Positions 6,811 to 14,611 of a stretch of 64,000 nt of DNA are shown one piece after another. Location: contig CAJQMR010000010.1 of NCBI GenBank assembly GCA_905479495.1, forward strand, positions 1-64,000, in the 5' to 3' direction. This DNA comes from an uncultured Anaerolineae bacterium. GTDB taxonomy: Bacteria > Chloroflexota > Anaerolineae > Promineifilales > Promineifilaceae. The first letter of the stretch is position 1. Every line of letters begins with the position of its first letter. Position numbers and translations under genes: made by a program. The notes below the pieces were generated by a model, which saw only the letters and a list, made by a program, of their open reading frames with translations, made no database searches and had not been told where the DNA came from.

Positions 6811-9732
6811 TATTCTTCTTGCATCTAAGCGCTGCAAAATGAGCAAGGCTATCCCCAGCAAAACGAGCAAGATCAGGCCAACGGCCGTCATCATCAACCC
6901 TAATTGGAAACTTCGCGGGCTAAATTTGAAGATCACTTCATGCTCGCCCCCAGGCAGCAGCACACCGCGAAACAGGCCGTCAGCCTGAAGCAATTTGGCG
7001 GGTGAGCCATCGATGATGACTTGCCAGCCGGGGTAGTGAGCATCGCTGAGCAGGAGCAATTGCGGCTGACTGCTGCGGGTCTCCACAATCACTTGCTCTG
7101 GCTCGTAGTGGGTGATCGTGGCTGTGGCGGTGGCATCGGCTTCACCGATGCGATTTTCGCCACTGCCGAGGAGAACGGCCGTTTCCCTCAAGGTAAAATC
7201 AGGCTGCTGCATTGTTTGCAAGACGGCCGTTTGGTCGGGCTGCCAGGTCCAGTTAGGCAGCAAAAAAGCGCGCGGCAACACATCCAGATTCTCGTAAATC
7301 TTCACATCCCCGGAATGAATGAGTCGGTAGTTGCCTAACACCAGTGGCTGGAACGTGCCATCGGCTTCATTAAGGAGCGTCGCACCGTAAATTTGCCAGG
7401 TGCCTTGCTCCGGGCCGTGTAAAATAAGGCGCGTGGGAACAGCTTGCTGCGTGATCTGACGCATCGTGGCGGAGACAGGCCAACCGGCCCGCACCACACC
7501 ACTGCCAGCAGCAAAACCTGTTATTTCCCAATGGTCGCCTGCCTGCGTTTCCACCTCAACCCAGCCCGGTTCCCCTTCCGCCACAAAAGCCATGGCGGTT
7601 GCCGTGAACACAGGCGTGTAAGCAATCTCCAACGACTCGTCTGGCCCCAGTGTGGTGGGGAATTCCAAATCAAAAAAGGCAGTGATGCTGAAGCTCACTT
7701 CTTGCCAGACATCGCCCACTTTGTCGGTGATGATGTAGCGGCTGTTGGTGAGATCGAGCCAGGGTGCGGGCGGAACGGCCGTTAGATGTTCACGTAAACG
7801 GCCGTCTGTCGTCTGCGTTCCCGGCGGCAACACCAACTGCGCAAACTCGCTATACGAATTCAGCGGCAAGATACCACCATCAAAACCATCGACCGCCGCC
7901 AAATCGAAGCTAAGCGGTAAATTGGGAGCGATGATCTCTTTTTGCTTCATAGCGATGGTGTAATCGTACTGTGCTGCCAAAGAGAGTTGATCGCTATAAA
8001 TTGTGTCGATCTCTGCCTGATCCCCCACGTCAAAGAAGATATCAGAGAGGCTCAGAAAGCGATCTGGCGGCTGGGTACAAACGGCCGTTTCCCGGCACGG
8101 ATTTTCAGCGATGAGGCGAGCCAGTGGCGGGCGCAAATCAAAGTACGCTTCGGGTGTCGTGAGGTTGTTGTATGGATGGGTGCGTGTGCCTAAAAACAGA
8201 GTGATGGCGAGCAGCGGCAGCAGCAGCCAGGGGGAACCAGGCTGGCGCATTTCCAGTTTAAATCGAAAACGATTTTCCGGCGCATAAATCAATCGCTGCC
8301 CTAAAATGAGACCAAACAGTAATGCCAGTTCCAACAGCCAAAGTAGCAGTGTGCCAATCCCCGCCGCCTCAAACGGCGCTTCGGGGCCAGTAGGCACAAA
8401 GATGGCCGCGAATTGGGCCAGGGCGTTCCAGGCAATGAAGCCAACCAGCAACCAGATGCCGAAGCGAAACGGCCGTTCCAGATGCCATAAATTCTCTTTT
8501 GCCCGCAACGGTATGCTGCGCCAGTCGCGCTGCCGCACCAGCCAGCGATCCAGCACCATTTGCCAGCCCAGTCCGGCCAGCAAAGAAACGCCCAGAGCAT
8601 ACACCGCCAGCCAGCGCGCCGGCACACGAAACAGATTAAAGCCAGGCAGCCGGGCCAGCAGCCAGCTGAGCGGGTTAAAGATACCCAGCGCCAGAAGCAG
8701 TCCCAGCAACACCAGGGCCATCGCAGGCGCAACGCCGCGCCACCGCCGCCACTGCCACGCCGCCAAAAAGGCCAGCAGCAGCGCCGTCAGCGGCAAAATG
8801 GCCACGTATTCGCTAAATAACGATTGGCCGTAGGCGGGCAGCAGGGCCCGGTTGAGCAGCAGCGGATGAAGCGAAAACGAGAGCACTTCGTTAGACGACA
8901 GGCCTCCCTGACGGCTGGATTGCTGGATGAGTTCGAAAGTGGGCAGCAGTTGAACGGCCGTTAACAAAATCGCGATACCCCCGCCCATCAACAGCACCAG
9001 CGGCAGCCGTCGGTAAAAACGCCGCCATTGAAACGACAGCCCCAGGCCATGCGGAGAATCGCGCAGCAGCCATTTCTCCAACCAGTGCGCCGCCCCCCAA
9101 ACGATGAGCATAACGCCCGTAATGAAGCTGGTCTGCGTGTGGCCAGCCAGCAGCTGCAGGCTAAACAGCAAGGCAAAGCCAACTGCGCCTCGCCCCACCA
9201 ACACCCAGCGGTTGCCCATCTTACTGCGGAAAACGGATGCGGCAACCCACAAAAACCAGGGCATCCAGGCCAGCCCTTGCAGCTGGTTGATATGCTCGAC
9301 TTGCGCCGTGAGATACCCACCGAGGGCAAAAAGAACGGCCGTTACCAATCCACCCCAGCGCCCCAAGCCCAACGTGCGCCGCCCAGCCAAATATGCCCCC
9401 ACGCCAGCAATGAGCAAATGCAACAAAATAGAGGCGCTAACAGCGTAAGGCGTGGGCAGCAGGAACCAAACGGGCCAATTGAGCGGGTAAAAGAAACCAA
9501 CCTGGCTGTTGGCCAAGAAGGGTGCGCCCATGAACAGATGCGGATTCCAGAGGGGGATACGGCCGTTGCGCAGCGCGTTGGCCGCAGCGTCCCAATAAGG
9601 ATAAAAGTAGAGGAAGGTATCACCCCGGGCCAAAATAAGGTTGCTGAAAGCCATCTTGTTAAAAAAGATCGCCAGCAGCACCGGCAGCCAAACCAGCGGC
9701 GGCAATCGCTTCAGAAATTCAAGCCGCCTCAT
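6802..9732 (-). CDS. YfhO-family polytopic membrane protein
   Basis: A protein of about 976 residues with a dozen or more hydrophobic segments in the first 550. Family-like features are an N-terminal GDTFLYFYPYWDAAANALRNG with PLWNPHLFMGAPFLAN, and a large extracytoplasmic C-terminal part containing LLLLSDAHYPGWQVIIDG before a final membrane helix. YfhO proteins act in glycosylation of lipoteichoic acid or other surface polymers and are GT-C-like. I start it at ATG 9732, which has GGAG 8 nt upstream, rather than the GTG at 9741. It overlaps the stop of the upstream GT39 gene by 14 bp, so the two are probably translated together. It is rich in the ACGGCCGT palindrome. Confidence 0.85.
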   Translation of the reverse strand: MRRLEFLKRLPPLVWLPVLLAIFFNKMAFSNLILARGDTFLYFYPYWDAAANALRNGRIPLWNPHLFMGAPFLANSQVGFFYPLNWPVWFLLPTPYAVSASILLHLLIAGVGAYLAGRRTLGLGRWGGLVTAVLFALGGYLTAQVEHINQLQGLAWMPWFLWVAASVFRSKMGNRWVLVGRGAVGFALLFSLQLLAGHTQTSFITGVMLIVWGAAHWLEKWLLRDSPHGLGLSFQWRRFYRRLPLVLLMGGGIAILLTAVQLLPTFELIQQSSRQGGLSSNEVLSFSLHPLLLNRALLPAYGQSLFSEYVAILPLTALLLAFLAAWQWRRWRGVAPAMALVLLGLLLALGIFNPLSWLLARLPGFNLFRVPARWLAVYALGVSLLAGLGWQMVLDRWLVRQRDWRSIPLRAKENLWHLERPFRFGIWLLVGFIAWNALAQFAAIFVPTGPEAPFEAAGIGTLLLWLLELALLFGLILGQRLIYAPENRFRFKLEMRQPGSPWLLLPLLAITLFLGTRTHPYNNLTTPEAYFDLRPPLARLIAENPCRETAVCTQPPDRFLSLSDIFFDVGDQAEIDTIYSDQLSLAAQYDYTIAMKQKEIIAPNLPLSFDLAAVDGFDGGILPLNSYSEFAQLVLPPGTQTTDGRLREHLTAVPPAPWLDLTNSRYIITDKVGDVWQEVSFSITAFFDLEFPTTLGPDESLEIAYTPVFTATAMAFVAEGEPGWVEVETQAGDHWEITGFAAGSGVVRAGWPVSATMRQITQQAVPTRLILHGPEQGTWQIYGATLLNEADGTFQPLVLGNYRLIHSGDVKIYENLDVLPRAFLLPNWTWQPDQTAVLQTMQQPDFTLRETAVLLGSGENRIGEADATATATITHYEPEQVIVETRSSQPQLLLLSDAHYPGWQVIIDGSPAKLLQADGLFRGVLLPGGEHEVIFKFSPRSFQLGLMMTAVGLILLVLLGIALLILQRLDARRIER

Positions 9733-11290
9733 GTTGGTCACTCCAATTTTTTATCCGCAGATTACACAGATTTCGCAGATTGGCCTTTTTCAAAGGCTTG
9801 AAAATCTGTGTAATCTGCGAAATCTGTGGATTTATTTTGTAAAGGATGATTTCGTCGGATTGGATAACGGCCGTTAGCGCAAAGCCTGCTTCTTGAACAG
9901 TGCGAACGATGGGTTGGGCAACGGCCGTTTTCGGCAAAGCCAAATAGCGCGGCAAGCCATTCTGGCCAAAAGCGGCTAAATCGTCAGCCAGGGCCTGGCC
10001 GTGAGGGAACCAGTTGACAAAAACGCGCTTATCAAACAAGTGGTAGCGCCATTGCCAGCTAAACCAGTGATCATACAAAACAGTGCCGTAGGGCGCATCA
10101 GCCAGAGCAGCGGCGACGTCGGCTGCACCCTGATCTGCTTCTGGAAAGCTGCCGAGTGGGGTACGGCCGTTCCGTGCCGACCAGGAAGCCGAGATAAACA
10201 GCAGCAGCAAAACCACCCATGCCCCGCGAAATTGTAGGATGGGGGCTGCGACAGGCAAATGGGTAAGTAGATCACCGTAAGCTCGTGCCAAAAGCAAGGC
10301 CAGCAGCGGCAGCAGCGGCAGCAGGTAGCGGTCCCAGACAGGGATAGCCCACAGCCAGTGAAACAGGCCATAGCCCAAGATGAAGAGGAGCAGCAAGCGA
10401 TCCATGTTTTTAGACCTGTCAGGTTTGCCTTTCGCAAGGCCAGGTTGACCTAAATAAACCTGACAGGTCTGTGACGGGCGAAGATGTTGGAGAACAAACC
10501 AGCCAACAGCAGGGATGAGCAGGAAAAAGATGAGGGGGGAAACGGCCGTTTGCCCCAAATCCAGCCACGACCAAAACCGGGGCCAAAGTTCCCACGACCA
10601 GCTCAGGCGCACGCCGCCAAAATTGCTCATCTGGCTTTGCCACAGGGAAACCGAACCAGTGCGCGCTATTTCCCAGGCAAAAAACAGGCCAACCGGCAGC
10701 AATAACCCGGCATAACCATTTACCCACTGTCGCCCACGCCAGCCAAACAGCCATCCCAGACCAATGAGCAGTGGCAAAAAAAGAAATGCCTGGTATTTGG
10801 TGATCAGCGCCAGACCAAACAACAGTCCAGCCCAACCTGGTTTCTGGCTGGCAACGGCCGTTAATCCGGTAATCAGTAAAAAAGTAAGCAGTGGGTCAGT
10901 AAAGGCTGTGGGGCTAAATTGGATACTTAACGGAAACAAGGCAAGAAGAGCAGCGGCGAGAACGGCCGTTCCCGGTCGCCGATACAATTTCCAGGCCAAC
11001 ACGCCAGTCAAAGGAACGATCAACACAGAAGCGATCCAGTTGGGCCATCGAGCCGCAAATTCCACTGGGCCAAACAGCGGATAAAACAACGCTTGCAGGT
11101 AAAAAAGCAGCGGCGGCTTGTCGATGGGCTGCATTTGCAGCAGCGGATCCCGCCAGATGGCAATTTCCCGTGCCCAGGTGGCAAACAGCGCCTCATCTGC
11201 CTGGAAGCTGTTGGCAAATAAACCAGGAGCACGGAGAACGGCCGTTAATCCAGTAATGAACAAGATTGGGAGCTTGGGGAAACGGGACAT
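9719..11290 (-). CDS. GT39/ArnT-like glycosyltransferase
   Basis: A 523-residue integral membrane protein of the dolichyl-phosphate-mannose/ArnT superfamily. The first luminal loop carries SFQADEALFATWAREIAIW and IDKPPLLFYLQALFYPLFG, where the acidic pair in DEA is the family catalytic region. About ten hydrophobic segments follow. It transfers a sugar from a polyprenyl phosphate to an envelope acceptor; the acceptor is unknown. Two repeat elements are read through as protein: a palindrome at 10412-10470 (a loop with VYLGQPGLAKGKPDRSKN) and the final 30 or so residues (NPQISQITQI...LRNLCNLR) from another repeat. Both probably sit in tolerant positions. Confidence 0.85.
   Translation of the reverse strand: MSRFPKLPILFITGLTAVLRAPGLFANSFQADEALFATWAREIAIWRDPLLQMQPIDKPPLLFYLQALFYPLFGPVEFAARWPNWIASVLIVPLTGVLAWKLYRRPGTAVLAAALLALFPLSIQFSPTAFTDPLLTFLLITGLTAVASQKPGWAGLLFGLALITKYQAFLFLPLLIGLGWLFGWRGRQWVNGYAGLLLPVGLFFAWEIARTGSVSLWQSQMSNFGGVRLSWSWELWPRFWSWLDLGQTAVSPLIFFLLIPAVGWFVLQHLRPSQTCQVYLGQPGLAKGKPDRSKNMDRLLLLFILGYGLFHWLWAIPVWDRYLLPLLPLLALLLARAYGDLLTHLPVAAPILQFRGAWVVLLLLFISASWSARNGRTPLGSFPEADQGAADVAAALADAPYGTVLYDHWFSWQWRYHLFDKRVFVNWFPHGQALADDLAAFGQNGLPRYLALPKTAVAQPIVRTVQEAGFALTAVIQSDEIILYKINPQISQITQIFKPLKKANLRNLCNLRIKNWSDQHEAA
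9752..9834. repeat. CAGATT-type inverted repeat
   Basis: The left arm is built from CAGATTACACAGATTTCGCAGATT, the right arm from AATCTGTGTAATCTGCGAAATCTGTGG, separated by CTTTTTCAAAGGCTTG. Related units recur at 47740-47775. The element forms the coding sequence for the C-terminal tail of the GT39 protein. Confidence 0.8.
10412..10470. repeat. AGACCTGTCAGGTTT palindromic element inside the GT39 gene
   Basis: A perfect 15-bp inverted repeat (10412-10426 and 10456-10470) with an inner GCCTT/AAGGC hairpin. The same terminal sequence bounds a second element inside galT at 26673-26737. Both keep the reading frame open. Confidence 0.88.
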
Positions 11291-11295
11291 TGCTT

Positions 11296-11383
11296 CGCGT
11301 GATGGTAATCGGTGTTCCGTGATCGGTGATCGGTAGACTTCTTGCCGATTACCGATAACCGTTTACCGATAACCGTCTAATCG
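11296..11383. repeat. Degenerate CGGTGATCGGT / ACCGATAACCG repeat
   Basis: The space between the GT39 and GT2 genes is filled with short GGTAATCGGT and GATCGGTGATCGGTAG units, then complementary CCGATTACCGATAACCG units. This forms an imperfect palindrome of the simple-repeat type common in intergenic gaps of this window. Confidence 0.7.
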
Positions 11384-12066
11384 ACAAACCGATACTTCAA
11401 CAAATAAAAAAGCGCCTTCGGTCCTTCAACCCACGGATTCAGTTTTTTACCTTCCTCGAATTCACGGCCGTTGTAAGAGATGGGCACTTCGTAGATGCGG
11501 TGGCCGCGCTTGAGTACTTTAGAGGTGATTTCTGGCTCAAACTCAAAACCACGCGAGCGCAAGGGAATGTCGCGGATCACATCGGCGCGAAATACTTTGT
11601 AACACGTTTCCATGTCGGACAAAATGGTGTTGTAAACAATGTTGGTAACCAATGTCAATAGTTTGTTACCCACCATGTGCCAGAAAAACATCGTTTTGGT
11701 TGGCCCGCCGCGAAAACGAGAGCCGTAAACAACGGCCGCTTTCCCTTCCACAATCGGCTGAATCAACGCGGGATAATCACGCGGATCATATTCCAGATCC
11801 GCATCCTGAATCAAAAAAATATCGCCAGTCGCTTTGCTAAACCCAGTGCGTACCGCCGCGCCTTTGCCCTGATTTTTCTCGTGCAAATGCACTTTGATCG
11901 TCTCGTCCAATGCCTGGATGGCCGGATACAGATCGCGCGTGCCGTCTGTGGAACCATCATCAACCAAAACGATCTCGTCGGCCAGCTCCACCGCCAACAC
12001 CGCTTTTACCGATTCTTCCAATGTTTCCCGCTCGTTAAAGACGGGCATAATGACAGATAATTTCAC
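11377..12066 (-). CDS. GT2 glycosyltransferase, polyprenyl-phosphate sugar synthase type
   Basis: 229 residues with a GT-A fold and no C-terminal membrane helices. LSVIMPVFNERETLEESV starts the nucleotide-binding strand, EIVLVDDGSTDGTRDL carries the first acidic motif, and IFLIQDADLEYDPRDYPALI the DxD motif. It resembles dolichol- or undecaprenyl-phosphate mannose/glucose synthases, which make the polyprenyl-linked sugar donor used by GT39 enzymes such as the one just downstream. Upstream of its start is a short AT-rich gap and the GTCATTCTGA element. Confidence 0.9.
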   Translation of the reverse strand: MKLSVIMPVFNERETLEESVKAVLAVELADEIVLVDDGSTDGTRDLYPAIQALDETIKVHLHEKNQGKGAAVRTGFSKATGDIFLIQDADLEYDPRDYPALIQPIVEGKAAVVYGSRFRGGPTKTMFFWHMVGNKLLTLVTNIVYNTILSDMETCYKVFRADVIRDIPLRSRGFEFEPEITSKVLKRGHRIYEVPISYNGREFEEGKKLNPWVEGPKALFYLLKYRFVD

Positions 12067-12110
12067 AAATCCCTCTTCTCTTTTTAGTACTCTCTTTCAA
12101 AAGCTCGTGA

Positions 12111-12245
12111 AATTGTCATTCTGAATGGAGCGCAGCGAAATGAAGAATCCCTCTAAACCTGGCTAGCGACAACCTTTGCTCGTGGAAAAAGTACGCCCTA
12201 TTGTCACACTATATGGATTCTTCGCTTCGCTCAGAATGACAAATT
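12111..12245. repeat. GTCATTCTGAGCGAAGCGAAGAATC-type inverted element
   Basis: The left arm starts TTGTCATTCTGAATGGAG and ends GAAGAATCC (12111-12150). The right arm starts GGATTCTTCGCTTCGC and ends AGAATGACAAATT (12215-12245). Single arms of the same family occur at about 45140-45177 and 60715-60757. This is a widespread bacterial palindromic repeat type. Confidence 0.8.
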
Positions 12246-12327
12246 AAGGTCCAAAAGTCGGGCAATTGTATAACAACCCGGTCCCAGATGCCCATCATCC
12301 AAAACTACCGTCTCCCCACGCTTTCGC

Positions 12328-12333
12328 TATAAT
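12328..12333 (+). promoter_or_regulatory. -10 box 7 nt before the HAD gene start
   Basis: A consensus TATAAT lies 7 nt before ATG 12341, leaving no room for a ribosome binding site, so the mRNA is likely leaderless. A -35 is not obvious. Confidence 0.55.
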
Positions 12334-12340
12334 CAGCCAC

Positions 12341-13144
12341 ATGGACAATATTAAGAACCTCATTTTAGACATGGACGGCGTGCTGTGGCGTGGGGAAACT
12401 CCTATGCCCGGTCTGGCCGATTTTTTCAACACGATGCATGATTGTGGCATCCAATTTGTGCTGGCCACAAACAACGCCTCCAAAACGCCCCAGCAATATG
12501 TGGCAAAGTTGGCCCGCTTTGGCGTGACTGTGACGGAAGATCAGGTGTTTACCTCAGCGGAGGCGACGGGGAGTTACGTACAGGAACGGTATGAAGCAGG
12601 GAAGAACGTTTTTGTGGTGGGTGATGTGGGGCTACAGACCGCCATACAAACGCGCGACTTCCGGCTGTTAACCATTGATGAGGTGATGGCGGGGGAAACG
12701 GCCGTATTCGTCGTGGCAGGCTTCAATCCAACCGTTACGTATGCCCAGCTGGCTGCCGGTTCGCTGCTCATCCGCAAAGGGGCGGATTTCATCGGCACCA
12801 ACCCAGACCTCACCTTCCCCAGCGAGTATGGCCAACTGCCTGGTGCAGGTTCCCTCCTGGCCTTCATCCAGGCGGCCACGAACGTGGAACCAACCGTCAT
12901 TGGCAAGCCCGGCCCGCTCATCTTCCAGATGGCGATGCAAAAGCTGGGCGGCACGCCGCAAAACACGGCCATGGTTGGCGACCGGCTGGAAACGGACATT
13001 GCGGGTGGCAAAGCGGCGGGTATTCAAACCATCCTCGTCCTCTCCGGCATCAGCCAGCAAGACGATGTCGCCAAAGCTAATGGCCTTCAGCCTAACTTTA
13101 TCTTTGAAAACATTCAGGAAATTACCAGCAGACTTTCCAGCTAG
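12341..13144 (+). CDS. HAD hydrolase, NagD/4-nitrophenylphosphatase type
   Basis: 267 residues from ATG 12341; the frame is open to 12266 but the extra residues look intergenic and TATAAT falls inside them. Motif I LILDMDGVLWRGE carries the nucleophile Asp and acid/base Asp. Motif II is FVLATNNAS. A C2 cap region follows, then TVIGKPGPLIFQMAMQ with the motif III Lys and MVGDRLETDIAGGKAAGI as motif IV. It is a cytosolic phosphatase acting on small phosphorylated metabolites, perhaps glycerol- or glycolyl-phosphates; the substrate is unknown. Confidence 0.9.
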   Translation: MDNIKNLILDMDGVLWRGETPMPGLADFFNTMHDCGIQFVLATNNASKTPQQYVAKLARFGVTVTEDQVFTSAEATGSYVQERYEAGKNVFVVGDVGLQTAIQTRDFRLLTIDEVMAGETAVFVVAGFNPTVTYAQLAAGSLLIRKGADFIGTNPDLTFPSEYGQLPGAGSLLAFIQAATNVEPTVIGKPGPLIFQMAMQKLGGTPQNTAMVGDRLETDIAGGKAAGIQTILVLSGISQQDDVAKANGLQPNFIFENIQEITSRLSS

Positions 13145-13154
13145 TTATCTTATT

Positions 13155-13174
13155 TTTCCTGGTGTTCGAAGAGG
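13155..13174 (+). repeat. Left direct repeat flanking the DGQHR insert
   Basis: TTTCCTGGTGTTCGAAGAGG matches 18 of 20 bases with 14617-14636, which is the last coding stretch of the neighbouring permease gene. The two copies flank the AT-rich gene. Confidence 0.65.
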
Positions 13175-13312
13175 CGTCACCATCCAGCAGTACCATGCCA
13201 GCGTACAATCCTGCCGCGCGACTTCATTTTTACCACCGAAAGCAGAGAGCTTAGAATAAATTTCTGCACCCTTCATGCTCTGGGCAATAGCCTAAAAATC
13301 CCTCAACTTTAG

Positions 13313-14512
13313 CTATATTTTTACGTTGCCTGCATGCATATCTGCGTGAATTGCAATCCTTACATCATCTTCAAGCATCTTTGCCAATCTTACATAATTT
13401 GCGGCACCTGTCATTGTCGGAAATTCACCCTTTTCACCTGGATATTCTTTTTCATCTTTCGTTCCAGGCTTTGTGAACCACTTTGGATAGTCCGCTATCA
13501 TTGTATCTTTCAATATTCTTTCAAAACGATCTTGAGTAAAGTCCACGTCCTGACTGTTAAAAATGCTTAAAAGTATTGTTGACAAGGCTATATGGCTTGC
13601 ATTTACCCCAATACTTCCCCAAAGAACATTCGTATTGGGTTCTTCATGCGCTTTAGGGTTAACACTTCTGACCGCATTCCAATAGTTTCTTAATATTTGG
13701 GCTATTACTTCCGATTTTGAATTAAATTCCAACTTTCTCGCAACTCTTTCAAAATGTTTTTCTAAATCTGGTTCGGTTAGAACATTTTTCAAACTGGAAA
13801 AAAATGCTTGCAATTTCACGGGTTTTGGAGAATTATCGCCCGGCATTTGAATCAGGTTATTCCAAGGAGAGTCGCTATGCTTGTTCATTAATCCTGCAAT
13901 TCTACTTGCCTCATATCTCCAAGAATCAGTCTTTGGAACAACTGTTTCCAGAACATGCATTTCATTATCTTGCAAATCACCATTGTCTAATAATTTCTGA
14001 ACTAATCTCAGACTCAAATCAGTTCTTACCCGTTTTTGTTTTTCGTTAATCAACAAAAATTGAGCTACTTCTTCAGCTACAGTCAAATCAACGAATAGAC
14101 GAACGTCAAATGTTGTCTCTTCATCAATTATCGACTGACTCAAAGCATTTTGAATCCCTAGTAGTCGAGTTCCTCCATCAATAATTGAAAAAAATCGCTC
14201 GGTTGGATTATTAATATATAAGATTCCCAATCGATCCTTTTCATCTAATGGATCAAAAGTTACTTTTTTTGCCTCGCGAGCATTGGCCGTCATTTCAAAC
14301 AAACGCGGCGGAAGATTTTGCTTGATGCACCGCTCAATATATTGTGCAATTTCTCGTCCCCTCCTATCTCTTAGTGTTTCTCGACGCTGGTAACCTTGAC
14401 CCGTTTTATCATCGTAGAAATCGACAAAAGAATGATGTACTAAATCACTGGCCCTAATTGATACGCTATACGATAAATCTTGATTCTTTTTTGCTAGAAG
14501 TTCGAGTTTCAC
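13313..14512 (-). CDS. DGQHR-domain protein, DndB-like
   Basis: 399 residues. The block FFSIIDGGTRLLGIQNAL (residues about 107-124) corresponds to the DGQHR motif, here DGGTR, followed by AEEVAQFLLINEKQKRVRTDLS, matching the conserved Asn/Gln-Lys region of DndB and other DGQHR proteins. Those proteins regulate or accompany DNA phosphorothioation and other modification-based defence systems. No dnd, dpt or other defence gene is adjacent. The gene is clearly AT-richer than its surroundings, contains no ACGGCCGT palindrome, and lies between imperfect direct repeats, so recent transfer is likely. The start ATG 14512 is preceded by AAGGAGGG, 5 nt upstream. Confidence 0.72.
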   Translation of the reverse strand: MKLELLAKKNQDLSYSVSIRASDLVHHSFVDFYDDKTGQGYQRRETLRDRRGREIAQYIERCIKQNLPPRLFEMTANAREAKKVTFDPLDEKDRLGILYINNPTERFFSIIDGGTRLLGIQNALSQSIIDEETTFDVRLFVDLTVAEEVAQFLLINEKQKRVRTDLSLRLVQKLLDNGDLQDNEMHVLETVVPKTDSWRYEASRIAGLMNKHSDSPWNNLIQMPGDNSPKPVKLQAFFSSLKNVLTEPDLEKHFERVARKLEFNSKSEVIAQILRNYWNAVRSVNPKAHEEPNTNVLWGSIGVNASHIALSTILLSIFNSQDVDFTQDRFERILKDTMIADYPKWFTKPGTKDEKEYPGEKGEFPTMTGAANYVRLAKMLEDDVRIAIHADMHAGNVKI

Positions 14513-14611
14513 AGAACCCTCCTTATTAGTTTAGAGGAGAGTATAAGCAATTTTATCGCGCGTGTCAACAGAGACATTAAATCTCTCGGTTTTATTGAGC
14601 GGTATTCGTTC

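Noticed and set aside
9028..9801. Long plus-strand frame (257 codons) opposite the YfhO gene
   Set aside because: Fully antisense to a well-supported membrane protein, rich in Gln/Arg/Pro as expected for a GC-rich shadow frame, with no SD or motif.
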